Under the pieces are notes generated by a model. It was not told the origin of the DNA, did no database searches, and saw only the letters and a list, made by a program, of their open reading frames with translations. Of a stretch of DNA of 64,000 nucleotides, positions 27,588 through 36,215 are shown piece by piece. Within the stretch, counting starts at the first letter, position 1. Each line of letters starts with the position of its first letter. The translations under genes were made by a program, and so were the position numbers. This DNA is from Pseudomonadota bacterium (GTDB taxonomy: Bacteria; Pseudomonadota; Alphaproteobacteria; Rhizobiales; Pleomorphomonadaceae): NCBI GenBank assembly GCA_023436885.1, contig JAEZHI010000006.1, forward strand, positions 1 through 64,000, given 5' to 3'.

Positions 27588-29138
27588 ATGCCCGTCATTC
27601 GCGACAGACCCTTACCCGTTGCAGGCCGCGCCGTGAGCGTTGAGACGCTGGGCATGACCATGCGCTTTGGTGGCTTCACTGCGCTCGATGACGTTTCCCT
27701 GCGCTTTCCTGCCGGTGGCTTCCACGCATTGCTCGGCGAAAATGGGGCCGGAAAGTCGACGCTGGTCAAATGCGTCATGGGCTTTTACCACCCGACATCT
27801 GGATCGCTGATGGTCGATGGTCGCGAGGTGGACATAGCTTCGCCGCGCGACGCTGCGGTTTACGGCCTTGGCATGGTCTACCAGCACTTCACGCTGGTGC
27901 CCTCACTCACGGGTGCCGAAAATCTGGTGATCAGCCGTGCCGAAGTTCCGGCGGTCATTAACTGGGCGAAGGAACGTCGTGCGCTTGCCGACTTCATGGC
28001 CGGCATGCCCTTCGATATTCCGCTCGACCGCCCGGTCCGTGATCTTGCCGCCGGAGAGAAGCAGAAGCTGGAGATCGTCAAGCAGCTCTATCTCGGCCGC
28101 AGCTTCCTGGTGCTGGACGAACCGACCTCGGTGCTGACGCCAGCTGAGGCCGATGAAATGCTCGGTCTCGTGCGCGGCATGACGGAACGTGGCGAGCTGA
28201 CGGTGCTGATGATCAGCCACAAGTTCCACGAGGTTCGCAAGTTTGCCGACACCGTAGCCATTCTGCGTCGTGGGCGCTTGATTGGTAGCGGCCGGGTCGA
28301 GGATCTCTCGACGGCTGAAATGGCGGCCATGATGATCGGCGACGTCAAGCTCGCCGAGCTGGACGACCGGCTGCCGACCAGTCAGGTCGCCAGCCCGGTT
28401 CTCAGGATCGACCGGGCGGTGGCACCCGATCGATCCGGGCTGAAGGTCGTGGAAATCGCCGACCTCGGCGTACGCGCCGGCGAGATCGTCGGCATTGCCG
28501 GCATCTCGGGTAATGGGCAGAAGGAACTGGCCGAGATGCTGGCCGGCCAGCGACCGCTCACGTCCGGTCGCATCCTGGTTGGCGACAAGCCGTATGGAGC
28601 GAAGCGGTCCGATACGGTTGAGCACAAGGTGCGTTTCATCCCCGAGGAACCGCTGCAGAACGCATGTGCGCCCAAGATGAGTGTCGCGGAGAACCTTTAT
28701 TTCCGGACCTTCGACCGGGTGAACGGCGGGCGTCGCACCGTCAGGCTGTCGAAGCCAGCCATGCGCCGCCATGCGGCCAGTCTCGTTGCCGACTTCAAGG
28801 TCAAGACTTCTTCGCTGGCGTCGCCGATCGCAGCGCTATCGGGCGGCAATGTGCAGCGTGCCGTTCTGGCGCGCGAGCTGACCGGAGAAGTCGAGCTTCT
28901 CGTGGTCGCCAACCCCTGCTTCGGCCTCGACTTCTCGGCCGTTGCAGAAATCCGCGCACGCATCATGCGGGCCCGCAATGCCGGCGCAGCGGTGCTGCTG
29001 ATTTCCGAGGATCTCGACGAACTTCTCGAACTTTCCGATCGCATCCTCGTCATGTCCGGAGGGCGCATCGTCTACGAGACCAACGCGCAAGACGCCGACA
29101 TCGCGGCGATCGGCGCCCACATGGCGGGGCATCATTGA
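27588..29138 (+). CDS. BMP-type ABC transporter ATP-binding protein (double ATPase)
   Basis: 516-residue protein with two fused ABC ATPase domains, as in sugar and nucleoside importers. Domain 1 has Walker A (GENGAGKST), signature LAAGEKQKLEI and Walker B (FLVLDEPTSVL). Domain 2 has a degenerate Walker A (GISGNGQKE, no K-S/T), signature LSGGNVQRAVLARE and Walker B (LLVVANPCFGLD). The weak second site is normal for this class. It completes the importer, although biuH is inserted between it and the permeases. The stop overlaps the next gene by one base. Confidence 0.93.
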   Translation: MPVIRDRPLPVAGRAVSVETLGMTMRFGGFTALDDVSLRFPAGGFHALLGENGAGKSTLVKCVMGFYHPTSGSLMVDGREVDIASPRDAAVYGLGMVYQHFTLVPSLTGAENLVISRAEVPAVINWAKERRALADFMAGMPFDIPLDRPVRDLAAGEKQKLEIVKQLYLGRSFLVLDEPTSVLTPAEADEMLGLVRGMTERGELTVLMISHKFHEVRKFADTVAILRRGRLIGSGRVEDLSTAEMAAMMIGDVKLAELDDRLPTSQVASPVLRIDRAVAPDRSGLKVVEIADLGVRAGEIVGIAGISGNGQKELAEMLAGQRPLTSGRILVGDKPYGAKRSDTVEHKVRFIPEEPLQNACAPKMSVAENLYFRTFDRVNGGRRTVRLSKPAMRRHAASLVADFKVKTSSLASPIAALSGGNVQRAVLARELTGEVELLVVANPCFGLDFSAVAEIRARIMRARNAGAAVLLISEDLDELLELSDRILVMSGGRIVYETNAQDADIAAIGAHMAGHH

Positions 29139-29803
29139 TGGCTGGCATTCGAGCTCTTCCCTACACTTTCCCATTGAGGCGCAACGAGCTGGCCTTGATC
29201 GTCATCGACATGCAGCGCGATTTTGTCGAACCCGGCGGTTTTGGCGAAAGCCTCGGCAACGACGTCAGCCGCCTCACCGCCATCGTGCCGACGGTGAAGT
29301 GGCTGATAGAAGGGTGTCGGGCTGCTGGCATCCCGGTCATCCATACCCAGGAGTGCCACCGGCCTGACCTTTCGGACTTGCCGCCCGCCAAGCGCAATCG
29401 CGGCAACCCGAGCCTGCGCATCGGCGACGACGGTCCGATGGGCCGCATCCTGATTGCGGGTGAACCCGGAACGGCTATCCTCGACGAGTTGGCGCCGCTT
29501 CCCGGCGAGGTGGTTATCGAGAAGCCGGGCAAGGGCGCCTTCTATGCCACTTCGCTTCAGGACGAATTGCAAAAGCGTCAACTCAGCCAACTGATCGTCG
29601 CGGGTGTCACCACGGAGGTCTGCGTCCAGACAACCATGCGCGAGGCCAACGATCGTGGCTACGAGTGTCTGCTCGCCGAGGACGCGACCGAGAGCTACTT
29701 CCCTCAGTTCAAGGCGGCGACGCTCGACATGATCCGGGCACAAGGCGCGATCGTTGGTTGGACGACGAGCGTCAGTGCCATTTTGGAGGCGCTTGATGCC
29801 TGA
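29138..29803 (+). CDS. isochorismatase-family cysteine hydrolase, candidate triuret hydrolase
   Basis: 221 residues, a divergent paralog of the biuret hydrolase in the same operon. The triad is Asp24 (IVIDMQRDF), Lys129 (IEKPGKGAF) and Cys162 (VTTEVCVQTTMREANDRG). It shares CHRPDLSDLP, GRILIAGEPG and ELAPLPGE with its neighbour but differs around the substrate loops and in the C-terminus. A second such enzyme next to BiuH and AtzF would fit triuret hydrolase (triuret to biuret) or another N-carbamoyl amide hydrolase. The function is inferred from family and operon position. Confidence 0.75.
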   Translation: MAGIRALPYTFPLRRNELALIVIDMQRDFVEPGGFGESLGNDVSRLTAIVPTVKWLIEGCRAAGIPVIHTQECHRPDLSDLPPAKRNRGNPSLRIGDDGPMGRILIAGEPGTAILDELAPLPGEVVIEKPGKGAFYATSLQDELQKRQLSQLIVAGVTTEVCVQTTMREANDRGYECLLAEDATESYFPQFKAATLDMIRAQGAIVGWTTSVSAILEALDA

Positions 29804-30146
29804 GACGACACGCATTCTTGCCGGCGGAAGCTGGGAAGAGCTCGCCTTCGAGCCGTTTCGCGACGGTGTCGACATTCACTGGATCCACCGCTTCGAGGCG
29901 GGAAGCCCCGGTGTTGCGCTGTTGCGCTATCGGCCTGGAGCCGGCGTACCTCGGCACCGGCACGCGGGCCTCGAGACCATTGTCGTGCTCGAAGGTGAGC
30001 AATCGGACGAGGCCGGTGATTACGGCACCGGCAGTTTCGTCGTCAACGCCGAAGGCAGCGAGCATTCGGTCTGGAGCCGTTCCGGCTGTGTCGTTCTGAT
30101 CCAGTGGCAGCTGCCGGTCATCATTCTTGAGGAAACTGCTTCATGA
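29796..30146 (+). CDS. small cupin-domain protein
   Basis: 116 residues, single cupin of the ChrR type. The likely metal ligands are the two His and the Glu of PRHRHAGLETIVVLEG and the His of EGSEHSVWS. The start (ATG 29796) overlaps the previous gene by eight bases and has a strong TTGGAGG. It is translationally coupled on both sides. It could sense or bind a pathway metabolite or help an unstable carboxylated intermediate; nothing in the sequence decides this. Confidence 0.8.
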   Translation: MPETTRILAGGSWEELAFEPFRDGVDIHWIHRFEAGSPGVALLRYRPGAGVPRHRHAGLETIVVLEGEQSDEAGDYGTGSFVVNAEGSEHSVWSRSGCVVLIQWQLPVIILEETAS

Positions 30147-31918
30147 CGTCTGTTCCCGCCTTCGAAATCCCCGCGCTCCATGCCTACTATGCCGCTGGCG
30201 GCAGCCTCGAAGCGGTCATCGATCGGATCTATGGGCGCATTGCCGAGGTTGGCGATCCTGGCATTTTTCTTCATCTGGCCGAGCCCGACGCCCTCAAGGC
30301 CGAGGGAAGGGCGCTTGGGGAGTTCGACCCAGTCGCCAAGCCTCTTTGGGGCATTCCTTTCGCCGTCAAGGACAACATCGACGTGGCGGGCATGCCGATA
30401 ACCGCGGCTTGTCCGGATTTTTCTCGCGTGGCAGCCACCGACGCCACCGTTGTCGCCCTGCTCAAGGCAGCCGGCGCCCTTGTTGTCGGCAAGACGAACC
30501 TCGATCAGTTTGCCACCGGGCTTGTCGGCGTTCGCACGCCGTATCCCGTGCCGGTCAATTCGATCGATCCGGCTCTGGTTCCAGGCGGATCGAGTTCCGG
30601 CTCTGCCGTCGCCACCGCGCAAGGGATTGTCAGCTTCGCTCTCGGCACCGATACCGCCGGCTCCGGCCGGATCCCGGCAGGTCTCAACAATATCGTTGGC
30701 CTGAAGCCGACCTTCGGCGCTTTGTCCTGTGCGGGCGTCCTTCCCGCCTGCCGGACGCTCGACTGCGTGTCGATTTTCGCGCTCACAGCTGCCGATGCCT
30801 ACAGGGTTTTCAGCGTGACCGCGCGACCCGACCCTGGGGACATCTACAGCCGCGACATTTCTGTTGGTCCAATGTCGGCCCCCTCCGCGCTGACGATTGG
30901 CGTGCCGGCGGAAGCGGATCGCCGCTTCTTTGGCGACGACATCATGGCGGCTGGCTTCGAAGCGAGCATCGAAAGCCTGCGGATGCTCGGGCATCACATT
31001 GTCGAGTTACCCTTTGGCGATTTCTACCGCGTTGCCGATTTACTCTACGAAGGCGCCTGGGTGGCAGAGCGCTACGCCGCCGTCCGTGACTTCTTCGACA
31101 ACCAGATCGACAGTTTTCATCCGGTAACACGCCGGATCTACTCGGGTGCGAAAACGCTGACCGCCGCCGATGCCTTCGAAGGCCTCTATGCCCTTCAGGA
31201 GCTCAAGCGAAAGCTTGCTCCGCTGATCGCCTCCATCGATCTCCTGTGCGTGCCGACGGCACCGCGCCATTTCACGCTGGCCGAACTGGATGCCGAGCCG
31301 ATCCGTGAGAATTCCCGGCTTGGCACATATACCAACTTCGTCAACCTGATCGATCTCTGCGGCATAGCCGTGCCGACCGGTCGACGCTCGGACGGACGGC
31401 CCATGAGCGTGACGCTGCTTGCCGCCGCCGGGCGCGATGGGCTGACGGCGAGCGTCGCTGCTGCCTTGCATCGGGCCAGTGGCGTGTTGCCGGGCGCCGA
31501 CGGATGGCAGCAGTCGGCCGGTAAGTCCTATGGGATCAACCTCGTGGTTGTCGGGGCTCATCTTCGCGGGATGCCGCTCAATCGTGAACTGGCGGATCTT
31601 GGCGCAACCTTTGTGGAAGCCGCCCGCACCAGTCCCAGCTATCGTCTCTACGAACTCTCAGGGCAGAGCCCTGCCAAGCCCGGCCTTCGACGCGTCCCGG
31701 CGGGCTCAGGTGTCGGTATTGACGTGGAGGTCTGGCGCCTCTCCCCGGCCGCCTTCGGCACATTTGTCGACAACGTCCCTCCGCCGCTCGTCATCGGCAG
31801 TGTCGAACTGGAGGATGGGCGCACAGCCAAAGGTTTCCTCGCTGAGCCGATTGCCCTCGACGGTGCCCGCGATATTTCAGAATTTGGCGGCTGGCGCGCC
31901 TTTGTCGCAAGCAGGTGA
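30143..31918 (+). CDS. atzF: allophanate hydrolase
   Basis: Cytoplasmic enzyme, 591 residues, that breaks allophanate down to ammonia and CO2. The N-terminal amidase-signature domain has the Ser-cisSer-Lys triad Lys76 (FAVKDNID), Ser150 (GGSSSGSA) and Ser174 (DTAGSGRIPA). The spacing equals the Lys91/Ser165/Ser189 triad I recall for AtzF with a constant offset of 15. The separate C-terminal domain (about 460-591), which helps decarboxylation in this family, is present. The start overlaps the cupin stop as ATGA. It is the last gene of the operon and takes the product of BiuH. Confidence 0.93.
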   Translation: MTSVPAFEIPALHAYYAAGGSLEAVIDRIYGRIAEVGDPGIFLHLAEPDALKAEGRALGEFDPVAKPLWGIPFAVKDNIDVAGMPITAACPDFSRVAATDATVVALLKAAGALVVGKTNLDQFATGLVGVRTPYPVPVNSIDPALVPGGSSSGSAVATAQGIVSFALGTDTAGSGRIPAGLNNIVGLKPTFGALSCAGVLPACRTLDCVSIFALTAADAYRVFSVTARPDPGDIYSRDISVGPMSAPSALTIGVPAEADRRFFGDDIMAAGFEASIESLRMLGHHIVELPFGDFYRVADLLYEGAWVAERYAAVRDFFDNQIDSFHPVTRRIYSGAKTLTAADAFEGLYALQELKRKLAPLIASIDLLCVPTAPRHFTLAELDAEPIRENSRLGTYTNFVNLIDLCGIAVPTGRRSDGRPMSVTLLAAAGRDGLTASVAAALHRASGVLPGADGWQQSAGKSYGINLVVVGAHLRGMPLNRELADLGATFVEAARTSPSYRLYELSGQSPAKPGLRRVPAGSGVGIDVEVWRLSPAAFGTFVDNVPPPLVIGSVELEDGRTAKGFLAEPIALDGARDISEFGGWRAFVASR

Positions 31919-32117
31919 TGGCACCTGTCGATTGACCAAGCCTACCGAAACGCGTGGGTCAGAGTTTTTAAGGCCTCTGGAATACCAGCCAAGGCGGGCA
32001 TGAGGCTCCGAGACGACCCATACTGACAGCTGGAACTTTGCGTGTAGACGTTCAGAGCCAGCAGGAAGATCAGCATGAAGATCAAACGGTTCAGAACGAA
32101 GGTCAGTGCCCACCTGA

Positions 32118-32477
32118 TCATATTGCCGACTCGCTCAGGTCTCTGACTCGCTGGGCAAGTAAGTCCCGCTCCGTCTTCAACTTCCGGATCTGGCGTGCCA
32201 ATTCAATGGGAACGACGGGGCCAAAATCTTTGTCGAGGAACGAGATTCCCATCGCCTTTGCCTGCTTCCAGACAACGCGCGCTCGTCGGCTGTTTCCCCG
32301 TTGCTGAATGATCAGTTCGAATTCGTCGGGTAGAAATGCCGGATGGGCGAATTCAAGCTTTGCTCCGCTCTCGGACATGTTCCGGACGAGGCAGTCAATT
32401 GTAGACCAACGGTTGTTGAAAGCGACCTTGCCTCCCAAATAGGTACGCCCTCTACGCTCATTACGCCGATCAAGCAT
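32118..32477 (-). CDS. PilZ-domain protein
   Basis: 119 residues with a PilZ fold. The cyclic-di-GMP contact motifs are RRNERR near the N-terminus and NMSESGAKLEF about 30 residues later, with a C-terminal coiled-coil-like helix (LARQIRKLKTERDLLAQRVRDL). ATG 32475-32477 has GGAAGG eight bases upstream. It probably acts as a cyclic-di-GMP sensor; the partner is unknown. It is followed in the genome by the TadG-like gene on the same strand upstream, so surface-structure control is possible. Confidence 0.85.
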   Translation of the reverse strand: MLDRRNERRGRTYLGGKVAFNNRWSTIDCLVRNMSESGAKLEFAHPAFLPDEFELIIQQRGNSRRARVVWKQAKAMGISFLDKDFGPVVPIELARQIRKLKTERDLLAQRVRDLSESAI

Positions 32478-32641
32478 TGGAAATGCCTTCCTTTGAAACA
32501 CATTGTTTCTACATGCTCCCATTCGGAGCAAAGCAGATGCCAATGCATTCCAGGGTAGTGAAGGCCGGTGCGATGCTGCGCGCGCAAGACACTAAACGCA
32601 TGGGGGCTAACTCATGCGGTTATGCTGTTTTGGTATTGTAA

Positions 32642-34027
32642 TTAATGTGTAATATGCGTCTCACTGACCACGCTGCTAAACAGTTGCGTCAAGACCGCGC
32701 TTACATCGCCGGTTGGGGGGACCTCAGCGTAGTATTTGTCCGAAGCGCAGGTTTTCATCGAGGTGCCGATCCTCGACTGGAATGGCGAGATCCAGGTATT
32801 ATACCAGCTGTTGCTGGGGATTTTCTGGTAGGTTGTATAGAGGCCGACGATCTGCACATTGTTGGACTTGATCGAGGCGCAAGGTGTGGTGTCGATCGGC
32901 TCCTGGCAACGGCTCCCGGTGAGCGGCTGATTGCAGTTTGTGGGACGATTTGCATCTTCCACACCATCACTAATGATGAAGAGCACTTTGATGGGGTCGG
33001 CCGCCGAAAGGCCGGAGCCGCTACTGCCAATTGTCGTTTTCAGCGAATTGAGGGCCGTAAGAAGGTCGGTCTCCTGATCGCTGTTGTAATTCTGATAGGG
33101 AATGGTCATCAGGTCGATGGTGGCAGCTGTGGTCGCGACATTGGATAATGACGAGGATAGAGCCGCAACGGCCGTAAGCTTTGCCGTCTGGGCATCCGTT
33201 CCCAGGGAATAAACCGCCATTTTATACTGACCGCTAACCACCTGCGTAGCCGACGCTTGCGAGATCATGGCTTGCACGGCCTTGGCGACAACTTGGATTC
33301 GAAGCGTGATCCCTTGCTGTTTGGCGAGGGTATAGACGTCGTAAGTGCTGCCGGTGATGTGGCAGGCGAAGGCGCATCCAGCATTGACCGCCTCAAGTGA
33401 CGAGATATCTGCAGCTGTGGCGCCAAGTCCCATCGACGGACTATTATCTACCAGAACGTAGAAGTTATAATAGTAGACCGGTCTGTTTTGCGCTGTCGCA
33501 TGTGCGGTGATTGTTATGTTGTTGATGCCAAAAAGCCTGACGAAATATGTCGGCACCACTGTCGTCAGTGTGACATCAGAATTGAACACGCTGGATTGGT
33601 ATGTGACCGTTATGGTCGATGAGGTGATCTGAGAGAACGTCGAGGTGTTGAAATTGACCTTGGAAATATTGAGTGCGTCCGTCTCCGCTGCCTTGATCTC
33701 ACCCGTTGCGCCGGTTTGGATCACCTGCTTGACGGCTGTCGAACTCATGGCAATGGAACCAACAGCTGCCGCATCTGCAGCGTCCTGCAACTGCTCCTTA
33801 CTGCGCGCCGCGATTGAGTAGTCGACAGCGGAGCCAATGGCGAATACCAGCGGGATGATCAGCAATGCAAAGATAAGGGCGGTGGAGCCGCTACGATCAC
33901 GAGCAAACAGTCGTGTCCAGTCCGCCAAAGAGGCCGCTTCCTCGCGCGGGTCAGACAGATCATCGCTAAACGTCCGGCGGCTCTTTCGTGAGAATACGAT
34001 AAGTCGCGGTTTAGGCCGATCGGTCAT
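32642..34027 (-). CDS. TadG-like pilus-associated protein with vWA domain
   Basis: 461 residues. A cytoplasmic start is followed by a single membrane anchor at about 48-68 (STALIFALLIIPLVFAIGSAVDYS) and the QLQDAADAAAVG motif of TadE/TadG-type pseudopilins. The rest is extracytoplasmic, with a von Willebrand A domain from about 190 carrying a MIDAS motif (VLVDNSPSMG) and paired cysteines. Such proteins belong to Flp/Tad pilus systems, but no other tad gene is present, so it is an orphan. Its codons are less GC-rich than neighbouring genes. The ribosome site is weak. Confidence 0.85.
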   Translation of the reverse strand: MTDRPKPRLIVFSRKSRRTFSDDLSDPREEAASLADWTRLFARDRSGSTALIFALLIIPLVFAIGSAVDYSIAARSKEQLQDAADAAAVGSIAMSSTAVKQVIQTGATGEIKAAETDALNISKVNFNTSTFSQITSSTITVTYQSSVFNSDVTLTTVVPTYFVRLFGINNITITAHATAQNRPVYYYNFYVLVDNSPSMGLGATAADISSLEAVNAGCAFACHITGSTYDVYTLAKQQGITLRIQVVAKAVQAMISQASATQVVSGQYKMAVYSLGTDAQTAKLTAVAALSSSLSNVATTAATIDLMTIPYQNYNSDQETDLLTALNSLKTTIGSSGSGLSAADPIKVLFIISDGVEDANRPTNCNQPLTGSRCQEPIDTTPCASIKSNNVQIVGLYTTYQKIPSNSWYNTWISPFQSRIGTSMKTCASDKYYAEVPPTGDVSAVLTQLFSSVVSETHITH

Positions 34028-34032
34028 TTCAG

Positions 34033-34120
34033 CACCAGCGGGTTACATGCTGCGTGGATGCAAAAGCTGCGTGCTAATAACACGCAGCAAGTTACTGCCA
34101 GCTTATTGAACAAAGTTAAG
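34033..34120. repeat. about 90-base repeat related to 50343-50432
   Basis: Contains a perfect 8-bp hairpin gctgcgtg/cacgcagc (34066-34088). By eye it aligns with 50343-50432 through CACCAGCG..TTAC, TGCTGCGT, TGCGTGCTAA, CACGC.GCA.G.TAC.GC.A and CTTATTGAA, roughly three quarters identical. In both places it lies just upstream of a minus-strand reading frame. Confidence 0.5.
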
Positions 34121-34250
34121 CCGCTAAATTTATCCGTGCCCTGTTCTGGTTGGGGGTGCTTCCGAGATGCCTGATGCGGCTCTCGTGACTGCTGCGCGCG
34201 ACGGTCGCATCTCGAGTGCTCTCAATTAGGCATTCGTTTGAGCGAAAATT

Positions 34251-34260
34251 GATGCTTTTC
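34251..34260. promoter_or_regulatory. motif shared with LysR/ABC promoter region
   Basis: GATGCTTTTC, followed by CATG, lies about 55 bases before the creatininase start. The same ten bases, followed by ATGG, occur at 36128-36137 in front of the ABC operon. It could be a common LysR-type target. Short enough to arise by chance. Confidence 0.3.
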
Positions 34261-34315
34261 CATGCCCGCGTCTTTGCCTAGCTGTTGGAAGAACTCAGCC
34301 CAAAGGAGGCGTGCC

Positions 34316-35113
34316 ATGGCGAAGCGGTTCTACTGGAACGAATTGACCAGTCTCGAATTCGCCGGGCTCGACCCCGACACGACCGTGGCGATCCTGCCCC
34401 TTGCCTCCACCGAGCAGCATGGACCGCACCTGCCCGTCGCCACCGATGTCGCCATTGCCAATGGGATGCTGGGATTGGTGCGCGAGCAACTACCCGGGGA
34501 CTACAACGTCCTCGTGCTGCCGACGCAGGAAATCGGCAAAGCCAACGAACATGTCTTCGGGCCGGGCACATTGTCGCTGCCGGCTGAGCTGTTGATCGGC
34601 ATGTGGACGACGATCGGCCAGAAGGTGGCCGAAGCCGGCGTTCGCAAGCTGGTCATGGTCAATTCCCACGGCGGCAATCTCGACCTGATGAGCATTGTTG
34701 CCCGCGAGATGCGGGTACGCTTCGGCATGGTCGCGGTCGCCACCCAATGGAGCCGCTTTGGCAGCCCGGACGGCCTGTTCAGCGCCCACGAAATGGCGTT
34801 CGGCATCCATGGCGGCGACGTCGAGACGTCGATGATGCTCTATCTGCGGCCCGACCTCGTGCACATGGACAAGGCGCAGAACTTCGTCTCCAAGGCCGAG
34901 TGGATGAAGGGCCAGAGCAAGTATCTGCAGCCCCTGCCGCCGCACGCGCTGGCCTGGGTGGCCCACGACCTCAATCCTCATGGCGTGGTCGGCAACGCTG
35001 CTAATGCGAACGCAGAGAAGGGCGAGGCCTATTGCCGGCACGTGGCAAAAGGCTTCATCGAACTGATCGGCGACGTCATCAGCTATCCGCTGGCCAATCT
35101 CTATACCGGCTGA
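34316..35113 (+). CDS. creatininase-family amidohydrolase
   Basis: 265 residues. The metal-binding pattern of the family is complete: Glu33, His35 and Asp44 (STEQHGPHLPVATD), His118 (VNSHGGN), and His165/Glu170 (GIHGGDVETS). Members hydrolyse cyclic amides or formamides (creatininase, ArfB-like, MftE-like); the substrate here is not evident. AAAGGAGG before ATG 34316 fixes the start. Its 3' end overlaps the LysR gene by 13 bases tail to tail, and it probably belongs to the ring-compound catabolic cluster that follows. Confidence 0.88.
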   Translation: MAKRFYWNELTSLEFAGLDPDTTVAILPLASTEQHGPHLPVATDVAIANGMLGLVREQLPGDYNVLVLPTQEIGKANEHVFGPGTLSLPAELLIGMWTTIGQKVAEAGVRKLVMVNSHGGNLDLMSIVAREMRVRFGMVAVATQWSRFGSPDGLFSAHEMAFGIHGGDVETSMMLYLRPDLVHMDKAQNFVSKAEWMKGQSKYLQPLPPHALAWVAHDLNPHGVVGNAANANAEKGEAYCRHVAKGFIELIGDVISYPLANLYTG

Positions 35114-36036
35114 CCCACCGATCCCGCCGACACTTCCCGGATCATCTCGATCAGTTCGGCGATCAGAAACTCGACGAAGATGCTAGTGGCCGCATCGAGC
35201 GTGGCTCTGGCACGCGCCAGCAGCTTCATCGGCTGCGGCCTGATGTGGGTGTCCGACAAGGGACGATAAACGAGGTCGCCGTTCCGGCAGTCCATCAGCA
35301 CGTCCAACGGGTTGAGGATGCTGACGAAGGGGCCTTGCCGCAGCAGCGTCCGCATCATTTCCGTCGAATTGGTTTCAAGCAGCGGCTCCACTGTCATCGT
35401 CAGCGGCGACAAGGCGAGATTGATCGCGTCGCGCAGCGAAGTGCCCGGCAGCGCCAGAACCAGCTTTTCCTCAACAAGATCGGCAAGGCTCACCACGCTC
35501 TTGCTGGCGAGTGGATGGTCGGGCGAGAAAACCGCTCCGAGCGGCACGTCGAAATTGGCGAGGCTGCGAATACCCGGCAAGGCAGGAATGTTGAGCCCCA
35601 GGCCGAGATCCACCTCGCCGGAGACCACCGGCATCGAGGTGCTGATGCCGCCATCGCCGCGCAGCAGCACGCGAATGCGCGGATATTCGGCGAAGAACTT
35701 GCCCATCACCTGCGGCAACGGGCCGGCCGCCAGGCCGATGGTCGTCACAAGCGACACCTTGCCCATCTGCGGCGTCTTGAGGTTCTTGATGCGTGCCTGC
35801 AGCTTCTCGTAATCTTTCAGAACCTCACGCACATGCTCGATGCACAATTCGCCGACCGCCGTCAGCCTCAGGCCGCGCGGCAGTCGTTCGAAGATCTGCG
35901 CGCCGAGTTCCTCCTCCAAGGCGAGGATCTGCCGGTTGATGGCCGACGAGGCCACGTTCATCCGTTCAGACGCTTTGCGGATCGAACCGGAGCGAGCGAT
36001 TTCGTGGATGTAGAGCAGCTTGCGTGAGTGCAACAT
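35101..36036 (-). CDS. LysR-family transcriptional regulator
   Basis: 311 residues. A helix-turn-helix (GSIRKASERMNVASSAINRQILALEEELGAQIFERLPRG) is followed by a substrate-binding effector domain. ATG 36034-36036 was chosen because AGGAGG lies five bases upstream; the GTG at 36042 is inside that ribosome site. The gene is divergent from the ABC importer/deaminase operon and probably regulates it, and perhaps the creatininase gene on its other side. Confidence 0.9.
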   Translation of the reverse strand: MLHSRKLLYIHEIARSGSIRKASERMNVASSAINRQILALEEELGAQIFERLPRGLRLTAVGELCIEHVREVLKDYEKLQARIKNLKTPQMGKVSLVTTIGLAAGPLPQVMGKFFAEYPRIRVLLRGDGGISTSMPVVSGEVDLGLGLNIPALPGIRSLANFDVPLGAVFSPDHPLASKSVVSLADLVEEKLVLALPGTSLRDAINLALSPLTMTVEPLLETNSTEMMRTLLRQGPFVSILNPLDVLMDCRNGDLVYRPLSDTHIRPQPMKLLARARATLDAATSIFVEFLIAELIEMIREVSAGSVGQPV

Positions 36037-36049
36037 GTTCACCTCCTGC

Positions 36050-36076
36050 GCAATGCTTAGGCACGCTGCCTATTGC
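36050..36076. promoter_or_regulatory. nested palindrome in LysR leader
   Basis: An inner inverted repeat TAGGCA-CGC-TGCCTA is framed by GCAAT and ATTGC. It lies immediately upstream of the LysR ribosome site in the divergent promoter region and may be the regulator's own binding site. Confidence 0.4.
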
Positions 36077-36127
36077 AGCAACAAAAAACCGAACAGTGCA
36101 AAAAAGGCATCAAAGCGTGCGCAATTA

Positions 36128-36137
36128 GATGCTTTTC
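36128..36137. promoter_or_regulatory. motif shared with creatininase upstream region
   Basis: GATGCTTTTC, 79 bases before the binding-protein start, repeats the ten bases at 34251-34260. The spacing and divergent position suit a LysR-type activator site, but the evidence is one short match. Confidence 0.3.
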
Positions 36138-36215
36138 ATGGCTCGATGCAAGTGGTGCAGTGTTATCCAATCCCCCTGATTTCCGGGGAGGAGGGACGTA
36201 AGGGGACGACTCCGA

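Noticed and set aside
36043..36215. Possible TPP or pyrimidine riboswitch before the NMT1-like binding-protein gene
   Set aside because: No conserved riboswitch core could be recognised; the palindrome is nearer the LysR gene and fits a protein operator.
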